Of a DNA stretch of 64,000 nucleotides, positions 10,145 to 18,616 are shown piece after piece. How positions within the stretch are numbered: position 1 is the first letter of the stretch; every line of letters begins with the position of its first letter. Made by a program: the position numbers and the translations under genes. The notes under the pieces are model-generated. The model saw only the letters and a list, made by a program, of their open reading frames with translations, made no database searches and had not been told where the DNA came from. The stretch comes from Streptomyces sp. SLBN-31 (lineage in GTDB: Bacteria > Actinomycetota > Actinomycetes > Streptomycetales > Streptomycetaceae), in contig NZ_VFNC01000001.1 in assembly GCF_006715395.1 (NCBI RefSeq), forward strand, positions 1,798,001 through 1,862,000, given 5' to 3'.

Positions 10145-10936
10145 TCAGCCGCCGGTGCTCGCCAGCGCCTGCGACAGCTCCACCGCCACCTGCTGCAGCA
10201 CCGGCACGATGCGTTCCGTCGCCGCCTCCGTCACCCGGCCCGCCGGACCGGAGATGGAGATCGCGGCGGAGGTGGGGGAGTCGGGCACGGACACCGCGAG
10301 GCACCGCACCCCGACCTCCTGTTCGTTGTCGTCGATCGCGTACCCCTGGCGCCGTACGTCCTCCAGGGCCGCCAGGAAGCCCTCCGGCGTGGTGATCGTC
10401 CTGTCGGTCGCGGCCGGCATGCCGGTGCGGGCGAGCAGCGCGCGGACCTCCGCGTCCGGGGTGTTCGCCAGGAGGGCCTTGCCCACGCCCGTGGAGTGCG
10501 GCAGCACCCGGCGCCCGACCTCGGTGAACATGCGCATCGAGTGCTTGGAGGGCACCTGGGCGACGTAGACGATCTCGTCGCCGTCGAGCAGGGCCATGTT
10601 CGCCGTCTCGCCGGTCTCCTCGACCAGGCGGGCCAGGTAGGGGCGGGCCCAGGTGCCGAGCAGGCGGGAGGCCGACTCGCCGAGGCGGATCAGACGGGGG
10701 CCGAGCGCGTACCGGCGATTCGGCTGCTGGCGGACGTACCCGCAGACCACGAGGGTGCGCATCAGGCGGTGGATGGTGGGCAGCGGCAGCCCGCTGCTCG
10801 CGGACAGCTCGCTGAGGCCCACCTCGCCGCCCGCGTCGGCCATCCGCTCGAGCAGATCGAAGGCGCGCTCGAGGGACTGGACCCCGCCACCGTTGGACTT
10901 GGCGGAGTCGGTGGTGCTGGCGCTGGACGTCGGCAC
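10145..10936 (-). CDS. allR: IclR-family regulator, likely allantoin repressor AllR
   Basis: A 263-residue IclR protein with an N-terminal winged helix (about residues 18-80; S-L-E-R-A-F-D-L-L-E-R, then L-P-L-P-T-I-H-R-L-M-R-T-L) and a C-terminal effector domain (about 95-260) containing the typical G-V-G-K-A-L-L-A and G-x-A-x-D-x-x-E segments. It is divergent from allantoinase. The intergenic region and the aceB promoter carry copies of a TTCC-N7-GGAA dyad. From memory, the S. coelicolor orthologue AllR represses the allantoin genes and a malate synthase, which fits this layout. The Thr/Ser-rich N-terminal 15 residues look dispensable. Confidence 0.85.
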   Translation of the reverse strand: MPTSSASTTDSAKSNGGGVQSLERAFDLLERMADAGGEVGLSELSASSGLPLPTIHRLMRTLVVCGYVRQQPNRRYALGPRLIRLGESASRLLGTWARPYLARLVEETGETANMALLDGDEIVYVAQVPSKHSMRMFTEVGRRVLPHSTGVGKALLANTPDAEVRALLARTGMPAATDRTITTPEGFLAALEDVRRQGYAIDDNEQEVGVRCLAVSVPDSPTSAAISISGPAGRVTEAATERIVPVLQQVAVELSQALASTGG

Positions 10937-11022
10937 GGCGCGTTCCTTTCGGGACTGGCGGGAGGGGCCAAAGCCTACCCGGCAGTCGGTTGACTCCCCG
11001 CTCGTACGTAGCTACGTTCTGC

Positions 11023-11052
11023 TTGCTGGAATTCTAATTCCGCTTTATGGAA
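11023..11052 (+). promoter_or_regulatory. promoter-like sequence with AllR-type operator
   Basis: TTGCTG (11023-11028), a 17-base spacer and TATGGA (11046-11051). The palindrome TTCC-GCTTTAT-GGAA (11038-11052) overlaps the -10, and a second dyad GGAATT-CT-AATTCC (11028-11041) overlaps the spacer. It lies in the allR-allB gap and could control either gene. Confidence 0.55.
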
Positions 11053-11145
11053 ACGTCCAGAGTGTGGGCGTCGGGAGTCCTCCGGGGAAGTGTGTCCTTG
11101 ACGGCGTCGGGGCGGGAGTGAAGACTCCTTCAACAGAAAGTTGAA

Positions 11146-11160
11146 TTCCGTTACGTGGAA
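11146..11160. promoter_or_regulatory. AllR-type operator before allB
   Basis: Palindrome TTCC-GTTACGT-GGAA, identical in arms and spacing to those at 8915 and 11038. It is 49 bases before the allB start and just downstream of a TTGAAT hexamer. Another half-site pair, GGAA-N11-TTCC, follows directly (11157-11175). Confidence 0.65.
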
Positions 11161-11208
11161 GTAAATCCCGTTTCCTGGACGTAACGGCGGCGGCAGAAAG
11201 GGGTCCGG

Positions 11209-12549
11209 GTGTCCGACGTGGAACTGGTGCTGCGCTCGACACGCGTCATCACGCCCGAGGGGACGCGCGCCGCCTGCGTCGCGGTCGCCGGCGGCACGAT
11301 CACGGCCGTACTGCCGTACGACGCCGAAGTGCCGTCCAACGCCCGCCTGGAGGACCTCGGCGACCACGTCCTGCTGCCCGGTCTGGTCGACACCCACGTG
11401 CACGTCAACGACCCCGGGCGCACCGAGTGGGAGGGCTTCTGGACCGCCACGCGCGCGGCGGCGGCCGGCGGCATCACCACCCTCGTCGACATGCCGCTCA
11501 ACTCCCTGCCGCCCACCACGACGGTCGCCCACCTCCGCACGAAGCAGGCGGTCGCCGCCGACAAGGCGCACATCGACGTCGGCTTCTGGGGCGGCGCCCT
11601 GCCCGACAACGTCAAGGACCTGCGCCCGCTGCACGAGGCCGGCGTCTTCGGCTTCAAGGCGTTCCTGTCCCCCTCCGGCGTGGACGAGTTCCCGCACCTC
11701 GACCAGGACGGGCTCGCCCGGTCGCTGGCCGAGATCGCCTCCTTCGGCGGCCTGTTGATCGTGCACGCCGAGGACCCGCACCACCTGGACGCCGCCCCGC
11801 AGCACGGCGGCCCCCGCTACGCCGACTTCCTCGCCTCCCGGCCGCGCGACGCCGAGGACACCGCCATCGCCCAGCTGATCGACCAGGCCAGACGCCTCGA
11901 CGCGCGCGTGCACGTGCTGCACCTGTCGTCGAGCGACGCGCTGCCGCTGATCGCCGCCGCGAAGGCGGACGGCGTCCGCGTCACCGTCGAGACCTGCCCC
12001 CACTACCTCACCCTGACCGCCGAGGAAGTCCCGGACGGCGCCAGCGAGTTCAAGTGCTGCCCGCCCATCCGGGAGTCCGCCAACCAGGACGTGCTGTGGC
12101 AGGCGCTGGCCGACGGCACCATCGACTGCGTGGTCACCGACCACTCCCCGTCCACGGCCGACCTGAAGACCGACGACTTCGCCACCGCCTGGGGCGGCAT
12201 CTCCGGCCTCCAGCTGAGCCTGTCCGCCGTGTGGACGGCGGCCCGGGGGCGCGGCCACACCCTGGAGGACGTGGTCCGCTGGATGTCCTCGCGGACGGCC
12301 CGACTGGTCGGCCTCGACACCCGCAAGGGCGCCATCGCCCCCGGCCGCGACGCCGACTTCGCGGTCCTCGCCCCCGACGAGACCTTCACCGTGGACCCGG
12401 CGGCCCTCCAGCACCGCAACCGCGTCACCGCGTACGCCGGCAGGACCCTGTACGGCGTCGTGAAGTCGACCTGGCTGCGCGGCGAACGCATCGTCGCCGA
12501 CGGCCAGTTCACCGACCCGAAGGGCCGCCTGCTGACCCGTGTCCCCTGA
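11209..12549 (+). CDS. allB: allantoinase
   Basis: A 446-residue cyclic amidohydrolase opening the ring of allantoin to allantoate. Metal ligands are visible: [10 protein letters not shown] near residue 62, the Lys in G-F-K-A-F-L-S-P-S that is carboxylated in this family, V-H-A-E-D, the later histidine block V-H-V-L-H-L-S-S-S, and C-P-H-Y-L followed by V-T-D-H-S-P. Length is normal. GTG 11209 has AAAGGGG 5 bases upstream. Allantoicase follows directly, so the two form an operon that delivers ureidoglycolate and urea, and later glyoxylate for malate synthase. Confidence 0.95.
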   Translation: MSDVELVLRSTRVITPEGTRAACVAVAGGTITAVLPYDAEVPSNARLEDLGDHVLLPGLVDTHVHVNDPGRTEWEGFWTATRAAAAGGITTLVDMPLNSLPPTTTVAHLRTKQAVAADKAHIDVGFWGGALPDNVKDLRPLHEAGVFGFKAFLSPSGVDEFPHLDQDGLARSLAEIASFGGLLIVHAEDPHHLDAAPQHGGPRYADFLASRPRDAEDTAIAQLIDQARRLDARVHVLHLSSSDALPLIAAAKADGVRVTVETCPHYLTLTAEEVPDGASEFKCCPPIRESANQDVLWQALADGTIDCVVTDHSPSTADLKTDDFATAWGGISGLQLSLSAVWTAARGRGHTLEDVVRWMSSRTARLVGLDTRKGAIAPGRDADFAVLAPDETFTVDPAALQHRNRVTAYAGRTLYGVVKSTWLRGERIVADGQFTDPKGRLLTRVP

Positions 12550-12598
12550 ACCGCCCGCACCCGCGGCGGCCGACTCCCGAAAGGACCCCCTGATCACC

Positions 12599-13714
12599 GT
12601 GACGGCGATTCCGAGTTTCACCGGCGACGCGAACCCCTACGGAGGCGGTGACCCGTACGCGGACTACCGCACCGCCGACTTCCCCTTCACCCGGTACGCC
12701 GACCTCGCCGACCGCCGCCTCGGCGCCGGTGTCATCGCCGCCAACGACGAGTTCTTCGCCCAGCGGGAGAACCTGCTGGTGCCCGGGCGCGCCGAGTTCG
12801 ACCCCGAGCACTTCGGGCACAAGGGCAAGGTCATGGACGGCTGGGAGACCCGCCGCCGACGCGGCGCGGACGCCGGGCACCCGTGGCCCACGGCCGAGGA
12901 CCACGACTGGGCGCTGGTCCGCCTCGGCGCGCCCGGCGTCGTCCGGGGCATCGTCGTCGACACGGCCCACTTCCGCGGCAACTACCCGCAGGCGGTGTCC
13001 GTCGAGGGGACCTCGGTGCCGGGCTCCCCGTCGCCGGAGGAACTCCTCGGGGACGACGTGAAGTGGACGACCCTCGTGCCGCGCACACCCGTCGGCGGCC
13101 ACGCGGCGAACGGTTTCGCCGTCTCCGTCGAACAGCGCTTCACCCACCTGCGCGTCAACCAGCACCCCGACGGCGGCATCGCGCGGCTGCGCGTGTACGG
13201 CGAGGTCGTACCGGACCCCGCGTGGCTGACGACGCTCGGCACGTTCGACGTCGTCGCCCTGGAGAACGGCGGCCGGGTCGAGGACGCCTCCGACCGCTTC
13301 TACTCACCGGCCACCAACACCATCCAGCCGGGCCGCTCCCGCAAGATGGACGACGGCTGGGAGACCCGCCGGCGCCGCGACCGGGGCAACGACTGGATCC
13401 GCTACCGGCTCGCCGCGCAGTCGCAGATCCGCGCGATCGAGATCGACACGGCGTACCTGAAGGGCAACAGCGCGGGCTGGGCGTCGGTGTCGGTGCGCGA
13501 CGGCGAGGACGGCGACTGGACCGAGATCCTCCCGCGCACCCGCCTCCAGCCCGACACCAACCACCGCTTCGTCCTGCCGTCCCGGGCCGTCGGCACGCAC
13601 GCGCGCGTGGACATCTTCCCGGACGGCGGCATCTCCCGCCTGCGGCTGCACGGCTCCCTCACCGAGGACGGCGCCACCCGCCTGACGACCCGCCACCAGC
13701 AACTCGGCACCTGA
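12599..13714 (+). CDS. alc: allantoicase
   Basis: Converts allantoate to ureidoglycolate and urea. The protein (371 residues from GTG 12599) consists of two allantoicase repeats of about 150 residues; each contains the block K-x-M-D-G-W-E-T-R-R-R-R (about residues 78 and 249) and a later copy of H-x-R-V-x-x-x-P-D-G-G-I-x-R-L-R. GTG 12599 follows AAAGGA (12580-12585) and begins at the conserved region. An upstream GTG at 12539 overlaps allB but would add a Pro/Ala-rich tail only. It is co-transcribed with allantoinase and is probably under the same repressor. Confidence 0.93.
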   Translation: MTAIPSFTGDANPYGGGDPYADYRTADFPFTRYADLADRRLGAGVIAANDEFFAQRENLLVPGRAEFDPEHFGHKGKVMDGWETRRRRGADAGHPWPTAEDHDWALVRLGAPGVVRGIVVDTAHFRGNYPQAVSVEGTSVPGSPSPEELLGDDVKWTTLVPRTPVGGHAANGFAVSVEQRFTHLRVNQHPDGGIARLRVYGEVVPDPAWLTTLGTFDVVALENGGRVEDASDRFYSPATNTIQPGRSRKMDDGWETRRRRDRGNDWIRYRLAAQSQIRAIEIDTAYLKGNSAGWASVSVRDGEDGDWTEILPRTRLQPDTNHRFVLPSRAVGTHARVDIFPDGGISRLRLHGSLTEDGATRLTTRHQQLGT

Positions 13715-13937
13715 CCGACACCAGCGCCCACCGACCGGCCTTCCCGGGCGCACCGGGGTTCCGGTTCCGGTGCACCGTGCCCGTGTCGGGTGGCGGTGGC
13801 CGCCGTGGACGGTGAGCCGGAACAGCCCGGGGTGGCGGCGGCTGACGCGTCCCGGGCGCACCCGTCCCGTCGGCCCCGGGCACGCGTGTGTCACGCGGGG
13901 CGGTGTTCGGCGGCGGCGTCGACGTGTCCCGCGCGCT

Positions 13938-14693
13938 TCACGCCGCGTGGCCGCCGTCGACCGCGAACTCCGCTCCGGTGACGTACTGCGCGGTGGCCAG
14001 GTGGGCGACCGTCGATGCCACCTCGTCGGGTGTGCCGAACCGCCCGACCGCGGTCATCGCCGCCTGTGCGGCGGCGTACGGGCCGTCCGCCGGGTTCATG
14101 TCCGTGTCGGTCGGGCCGGGGTGCACGATGTTCGCCGTGATCCCCCGCGCACCCAGCTCGCGGGCGAGTGCCTTCGTCAGACCGACGAGGGCCGCCTTGC
14201 TCGTCGCGTAGAGGGTTCCACCGGGACCCGGCACGCGCTGCGTCATGCACGTACCGATCGTGATGATCCGGCCGCCCGGGCGCATCCGCGCTGCCGCCGC
14301 CTGGGAGGTCAGGAACACCCCGCGCACGTTCACGGCCAGCACCCGGTCCACGTCCGCGAGCGAGAGGTCCTCCAGCGGCCCGAGCACCCCCACGCCGGCG
14401 TTGTTCACCAGCACGTCCAGCCCGGCGAGCAGCTCCTCGGCGCGCTCCACCGCCCCGGCCGCCTCCGCCGCGTCCCCGGAGTCCGCACGCAGGGCCACGG
14501 CCCGCCTCCCCAGGGCCTCCACACGCCGGACGACGTCCTCGGCGGCCTCCTTGCCGTTCACATAGGTCACCGCCACGTCCGCGCCCTCCCGGGCCAGCCG
14601 CACCGCCGTCGCCGCGCCGATGCCGCGGCCGCCCCCGGTGACCAGGGCGACCTTGCCGTTCAGAGTGCCGTGGGTCTTCGCATGAGTCGTCAT
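13938..14693 (-). CDS. short-chain dehydrogenase/reductase
   Basis: A 251-residue classical SDR. The Rossmann motif T-G-G-G-R-G-I-G lies near residue 19, N-N-A-G near residue 93, and the catalytic Y-A-T-S-K near residue 160. The segment before it reads I-G-T-C-M-T, so the usual catalytic Ser position appears to be Thr, a conservative change. The C-terminus T-G-A-E-F-A-V-D-G-G is typical. Start at ATG 14693 fits the family; the frame extends further upstream without support. Substrate cannot be predicted. It is convergent with allantoicase and divergent from the AIM24 gene. Confidence 0.88.
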   Translation of the reverse strand: MTTHAKTHGTLNGKVALVTGGGRGIGAATAVRLAREGADVAVTYVNGKEAAEDVVRRVEALGRRAVALRADSGDAAEAAGAVERAEELLAGLDVLVNNAGVGVLGPLEDLSLADVDRVLAVNVRGVFLTSQAAAARMRPGGRIITIGTCMTQRVPGPGGTLYATSKAALVGLTKALARELGARGITANIVHPGPTDTDMNPADGPYAAAQAAMTAVGRFGTPDEVASTVAHLATAQYVTGAEFAVDGGHAA

Positions 14694-14801
14694 GGGTCCA
14701 TCCCAGCGGCCGCCGCACGCGCTCGCTGGCGGCCCCCGGACACCTACCTCGGACGGCCGAAGCCGCGGAACTCCGCGCGCCCCCTCCGACGTTCTCCGGG
14801 T

Positions 14802-15608
14802 GTGACACTTCAGCAAGAGATCGTCGGCAACGCCATGCAGATGGCGGTGGTCGGCCTGCAGCCGGGCCAGACCGTGTACTGCGAGGCCGGCAAGTTCCTG
14901 TTCAAGACGACCAACGTGACCATGGAGACCCGCCTCTCCGGGCCGTCCGGCGGGGGCGGGCAGCAGCAGGGCGGCGGCATGGGCGGCATGCTGCGCCAGG
15001 CCATGGGCACCGCCATGCAGGCCGGCCAGCGCATGCTCGCGGGCGAGTCGCTGGCGTTCCAGTACTTCACCTCGCAGGGCGGCGAGGGCACCGTCGGCTT
15101 CGCGGGCGTCCTCCCCGGCGAGATGCGCGCCCTGGAGCTGGACGGCACGCGCGCGTGGTTCGCCGAGAAGGACGCCTTCGTGGCCGCCGAGTCCACCGTC
15201 GAGTTCGGCATCGCCTTCCAGGGCGGCCGCACCGGCATGAGCGGCGGCGAGGGCTTCGTCCTGGAGAAGTTCACCGGCCGCGGCACGGTCATCATCGCGG
15301 GCGCCGGTAACTTCATCGACCTGAACCCGGCCGACTTCGGCGGCCGCATCGAGGTCGACACGGGCTGCGTCGTCGCCTTCGAGGAGGGCATCCGCTACGG
15401 CGTCCAGCGCATCGGCGGCCTCAACCGCCAGGGCATGATGAACGCCGTCTTCGGCGGCGAGGGCCTCTCGCTGGCCACCCTGGAGGGCAGCGGCCGCGTC
15501 ATCCTGCAGTCACTCACCATCGAGAGCCTGGCCAACGCCCTGAAGAAGGCCCAGGGCGGCGACAAGCAGGGCCCGACCGGAGGACTGTTCTCCACGCACG
15601 CCGGATGA
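14802..15608 (+). CDS. AIM24-family protein
   Basis: A 268-residue protein of the AIM24 (formerly DUF124/TIGR00266) family, with the repeated beta-rich pattern, the E-A-G-K-F-L start of the domain, a Gly/Gln-rich insert (about residues 46-70) and the F-x-G-E-G-L-S-L-A-x-L-x-G-x-G-R-V-I-L-Q-S block at the C-terminus. Function in bacteria is not established; the yeast relative affects mitochondrial membrane organisation. The GTG at 14802 is the first start at the conserved sequence and lies 109 bases from the divergent SDR. Confidence 0.9.
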   Translation: MTLQQEIVGNAMQMAVVGLQPGQTVYCEAGKFLFKTTNVTMETRLSGPSGGGGQQQGGGMGGMLRQAMGTAMQAGQRMLAGESLAFQYFTSQGGEGTVGFAGVLPGEMRALELDGTRAWFAEKDAFVAAESTVEFGIAFQGGRTGMSGGEGFVLEKFTGRGTVIIAGAGNFIDLNPADFGGRIEVDTGCVVAFEEGIRYGVQRIGGLNRQGMMNAVFGGEGLSLATLEGSGRVILQSLTIESLANALKKAQGGDKQGPTGGLFSTHAG

Positions 15609-15725
15609 GCCCCGGCCGCTCCACGCGCGCGATGAGCCACGGCCGCCGGCGAGCGATGAGTTGCGGGCGCCGACGGGGTCTGAGGTGATGACAACAGACC
15701 CATCACCAGGAAGCAGGCACCCGTC

Positions 15726-16352
15726 ATGGGCAAGCTCGTCTCCACGATCTTCGTCACGCTCGACGGCGTCTACCAGGCGCCCGGCGGTCCGCAGGAGGAC
15801 ACCCGGGGCGGCTTCGAGCACGGCGGCTGGAGTTTCGTCTTCGGCGACGAGGACTTCGGCCGGTTCGTCACCGAGGTCTTCGACCGCTCCGCCGCCTTCC
15901 TCCTCGGCCGCCGTACGTACGACATCTTCGCGGGCCACTGGCCGAAGGTGACCGACCCGGCCGACCCCATCGCGGCGAGGCTCAACGCACTGCCGAAGTA
16001 CGTCCCCTCGTCCACCCTCACCGACCCCTCCTGGGCCGGCACCACCGTGCTGAGCGGCGACCTGGCCAAGGAGGTCACCGCCCTCAAGGAGCGCACCGAC
16101 AGCGAGCTCCAGGTGCACGGCAGCGGCGCCCTCGTCCGCTCCCTGCTCGCGCTCGACCTCGTCGACACCCTCCACCTGCTGACCTTCCCCGTGGTGCTCG
16201 GCTCCGGCCTGCGCCTGTTCGAGGAGGGCGCGCTTCCGACGACGTTCCGGCACACGGCCGGCCGCATCACCTCCACCGGGGTCTCCCTGCAGACGTACGA
16301 GCCGGCCGGACGGCCCGAGTACGGCTCCTACGCGTTGCCGGAGAACGGCTGA
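15726..16352 (+). CDS. dihydrofolate-reductase-like (RibD C-terminal domain) protein
   Basis: A 208-residue RibD C-terminal/DHFR-fold protein. Family markers are the N-terminal F-V-T-L-D-G-V, L-L-G-R-R-T-Y-D-I-F, the V-H-G-S-G-A-L-V-R-S-L-L block and F-P-V-V-L-G-S-G-x-R-L-F. Such proteins are probable NADPH-dependent reductases of unknown substrate. It stands alone, with 117 bases of gene-free sequence upstream. Confidence 0.88.
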   Translation: MGKLVSTIFVTLDGVYQAPGGPQEDTRGGFEHGGWSFVFGDEDFGRFVTEVFDRSAAFLLGRRTYDIFAGHWPKVTDPADPIAARLNALPKYVPSSTLTDPSWAGTTVLSGDLAKEVTALKERTDSELQVHGSGALVRSLLALDLVDTLHLLTFPVVLGSGLRLFEEGALPTTFRHTAGRITSTGVSLQTYEPAGRPEYGSYALPENG

Positions 16353-16446
16353 CCGACGCGTTGTGAGGGCCGTGTGGCGGCACGCGACCCCGCGTTAACT
16401 CGCGGAAAACACATCGGACTTGACGGGAAAATCCACTGAGTTGTCA

Positions 16447-16477
16447 TTGACATGCCACTGTCTACGCGCGTCATCAT
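16447..16477 (+). promoter_or_regulatory. probable promoter of the ribonuclease gene
   Basis: A consensus TTGACA (16447-16452) is followed after 19 bases by CATCAT (16472-16477). The ATG at 16484 is only 6 bases beyond and no ribosome-binding site is visible, so the transcript may be leaderless. Confidence 0.5.
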
Positions 16478-16483
16478 GTCGGC

Positions 16484-16870
16484 ATGAGATTCCCCCCACG
16501 CGCCACCCGTGTCGGCGCCGCGGCCGCCCTTCTGTCCGCCCTGCTCGTGGGCGGCACGGTCGCGGCGACTCCGGCGTCCGCCGCGGTCGGCACCATCTGC
16601 TACGGCGACCTGCCCTCCCAGGCGTACGACACGCTCGACCTGATCGCGTCGGGCGGCCCCTACCCGTACTCGCAGGACGGCACCGTCTTCCGCAACTCGG
16701 AGGGCGTCCTGCCCGGCCAGTCGTCCGGCTACTACCACGAGTACACGGTCAAGACGCCCGGCTCGTCCACACGCGGCGCCCGCCGCATCGTCACCGGTGA
16801 GGAGTACCAGGAGGACTACTACACCTCGGACCACTACGCCACGTTCGACCTGATCGACTTCGGCTGCTGA
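16484..16870 (+). CDS. secreted guanyl-specific ribonuclease (RNase Sa type)
   Basis: A 128-residue precursor with a signal peptide (about 1-33, ending A-S-A) and a mature part closely matching Streptomyces ribonuclease Sa. Catalytic residues line up as Glu86 (Y-Y-H-E-Y-T-V), Arg101 (R-R-I-V-T-G) and His117 (D-H-Y-A-T-F); Cys39 and the terminal Cys128 match the single disulfide of RNase Sa. It would cleave RNA after G outside the cell. No barstar-like inhibitor gene is adjacent, in contrast to barnase-type systems where the inhibitor is encoded elsewhere or nearby. A 36-base perfect palindrome follows immediately. Confidence 0.93.
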   Translation: MRFPPRATRVGAAAALLSALLVGGTVAATPASAAVGTICYGDLPSQAYDTLDLIASGGPYPYSQDGTVFRNSEGVLPGQSSGYYHEYTVKTPGSSTRGARRIVTGEEYQEDYYTSDHYATFDLIDFGC

Positions 16871-16876
16871 CGACGT

Positions 16877-16912
16877 CCGCGCGCCGGGCCGGGCGCCCGG
16901 CCCGGCGCGCGG
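16877..16912. terminator. 36-base perfect palindrome, terminator
   Basis: Two 18-base arms with no spacer, all G/C, 6 bases after the ribonuclease stop and 7 bases before the end of the convergent small membrane gene. A strong bidirectional terminator. Confidence 0.85.
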
Positions 16913-16919
16913 CCCTCGC

Positions 16920-17120
16920 TCAGCCGGACTTACGGCTCTCCGCCGCTGCGAACAGAGCGAAGGCCAGCACGACCAGGGCGAGGCTCGCGTAGACCCCGTG
17001 GCGGTCGAGGAAGCCGACCCTCTGCACGAGACCCACATGCCAGTGGGTGAACTCGTGCACCAGACCCAGCACGCCCTGGACCAGGGCGAGGAAACCGAGT
17101 AGCTCCAGCAACTGCTTCAT
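16920..17120 (-). CDS. small membrane protein
   Basis: A 66-residue protein with two hydrophobic segments (about residues 4-24 and 43-62) separated by a His-rich stretch (H-E-F-T-H-W-H-V-G-L-V), ending in a basic tail. ATG 17120 has GAGGG upstream. It resembles widespread short Streptomyces membrane proteins of unknown function. The two segments would place both ends on the same side of the membrane. Confidence 0.6.
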   Translation of the reverse strand: MKQLLELLGFLALVQGVLGLVHEFTHWHVGLVQRVGFLDRHGVYASLALVVLAFALFAAAESRKSG

Positions 17121-17298
17121 GGCACGACCCTCGCCCCGCGGACCCCCCACGCACATCGGCCGCGGGGCGGGCCGTGACCGACGCGGGTACGGCCTCCGCG
17201 CGGCCGTCCGCGCCGAAAGTCTGCGGTGCCGCGACTTTGGTCGGCGATCGCCCGTGAAGGGAGGTGCCGGGGGCCGCGGCTGCGTAGATTTGAAGACC

Positions 17299-18549
17299 GT
17301 GAGGGACGACAGACCGACGCCGGCCGTGGCGGGCGTCGCAGTGCGGCGCAGATGGCTCTTCCCGTCCGCCCTGCTCCATGAGATCGACCCCGACGCCGGG
17401 CGGTCGGGGCGGCCCCGGCGCACCGCCCGCGACTGGATCGTCGACTTCACCTGCTTCCTGCTCGCCGCGGCCATCGGCCTCGCCGCCGCCGACACCCTGA
17501 ACGGCGACCCGCACACCGCGCACTCCCTCGCCGTCCTCGACCAGGTGCTCGGCGCGCTGGCCTGCGCGGCGGTGTGGCTGCGCCGACGGTGGCCGCTGAG
17601 TCTGGCCGTCGCGATGATCCCAGTCGGCCTGCTGTCGGACACCGCGGGCGGCGCGGCCATGATCGCTCTCTTCACCCTCGCCGTGCACCGGCCCTTCCGG
17701 TACGTCGCCTGGATCGGCGGTGTCCAGCTCGCGCTGGTCCCGCTGTTCTACTGGATGCGCCCGGACCCCGACCTGCCGTACGCGGGAGCGGTCGCCTTCG
17801 CCGAGCTGCTCAGCGTCACCGTCATCGGCTGGGGCATGTTCGTACGGTCCAAGCGGCAGCTCATGCTGAGCCTGCGGGACCGCGCCCGGCGCGCCGAGAC
17901 AGAGGCGCGGCTGCGGGCGGAGCAGGCGCAGCGACTGGCCCGCGAGGCCATCGCCCGGGAGATGCACGACGTACTCGCCCACCGGCTGACGCTGTTGAGC
18001 GTGCACGCGGGCGCCCTGGAGTTCCGGCCCGACGCACCCCGGGAGGAGGTCGCCCGGGCGGCCGGTGTCATCCGGGAGAGCGCGCACGAGGCGCTGCAGG
18101 ACCTGCGCGAGATCATCGGCGTACTGCGCGCGGGCGAGCCCGACGAGACGGGGCGCCCCCAGCCGACGCTCGCAGCGCTGGACACGCTGGTCGCCGAGTC
18201 CCGCGAGGCCGGCATGAAGGTCACCCTCGACAGCCGCGTCACCGACCCCGCGGCCGTCCCGGCCTCCGTCGGCCGCACCGCCTACCGCATCGCCCAGGAG
18301 GCCCTGACCAACGCCCGCAAGCACGCTCCCGGCACGGAGGTCACGGTGACGGTGACGGGCGCCCCCGGCGAGGGCCTGACGGTGACCGTGCGCAACCCCG
18401 CGCCCGAGGGCGCGGTGCCCCCCGTCCCCGGCTCCGGGCAGGGCCTCATCGGGCTGACGGAGCGGGCCACCCTGACCGGGGGACGCCTGGAACACGGCGC
18501 GGACGCGCACGGCGGCTTCCGGGTACGGGCATGGCTGCCCTGGGGATGA
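17299..18549 (+). CDS. sensor histidine kinase (NarL/DesK type)
   Basis: A 416-residue membrane kinase with four to five hydrophobic segments (about residues 50-185), a coiled linker rich in Arg/Glu/Ala, the HisKA_3 dimerisation box with phospho-acceptor His in A-R-E-M-H-D-V-L-A-H-R near residue 221, and a HATPase domain with N-A-R-K-H-A and G-S-G-Q-G-L-I-G-L. GTG 17299 lies 9 bases after TAGATT (17285-17290), so the message is probably leaderless. The response regulator follows 67 bases downstream. The signal is unknown. Confidence 0.9.
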   Translation: MRDDRPTPAVAGVAVRRRWLFPSALLHEIDPDAGRSGRPRRTARDWIVDFTCFLLAAAIGLAAADTLNGDPHTAHSLAVLDQVLGALACAAVWLRRRWPLSLAVAMIPVGLLSDTAGGAAMIALFTLAVHRPFRYVAWIGGVQLALVPLFYWMRPDPDLPYAGAVAFAELLSVTVIGWGMFVRSKRQLMLSLRDRARRAETEARLRAEQAQRLAREAIAREMHDVLAHRLTLLSVHAGALEFRPDAPREEVARAAGVIRESAHEALQDLREIIGVLRAGEPDETGRPQPTLAALDTLVAESREAGMKVTLDSRVTDPAAVPASVGRTAYRIAQEALTNARKHAPGTEVTVTVTGAPGEGLTVTVRNPAPEGAVPPVPGSGQGLIGLTERATLTGGRLEHGADAHGGFRVRAWLPWG

Positions 18550-18616
18550 GGGCGTCGAGACGATCGTCACGCAAGGGCGCCAACACCCATGACCGCGACC
18601 GTGATTACGTAAGCCC

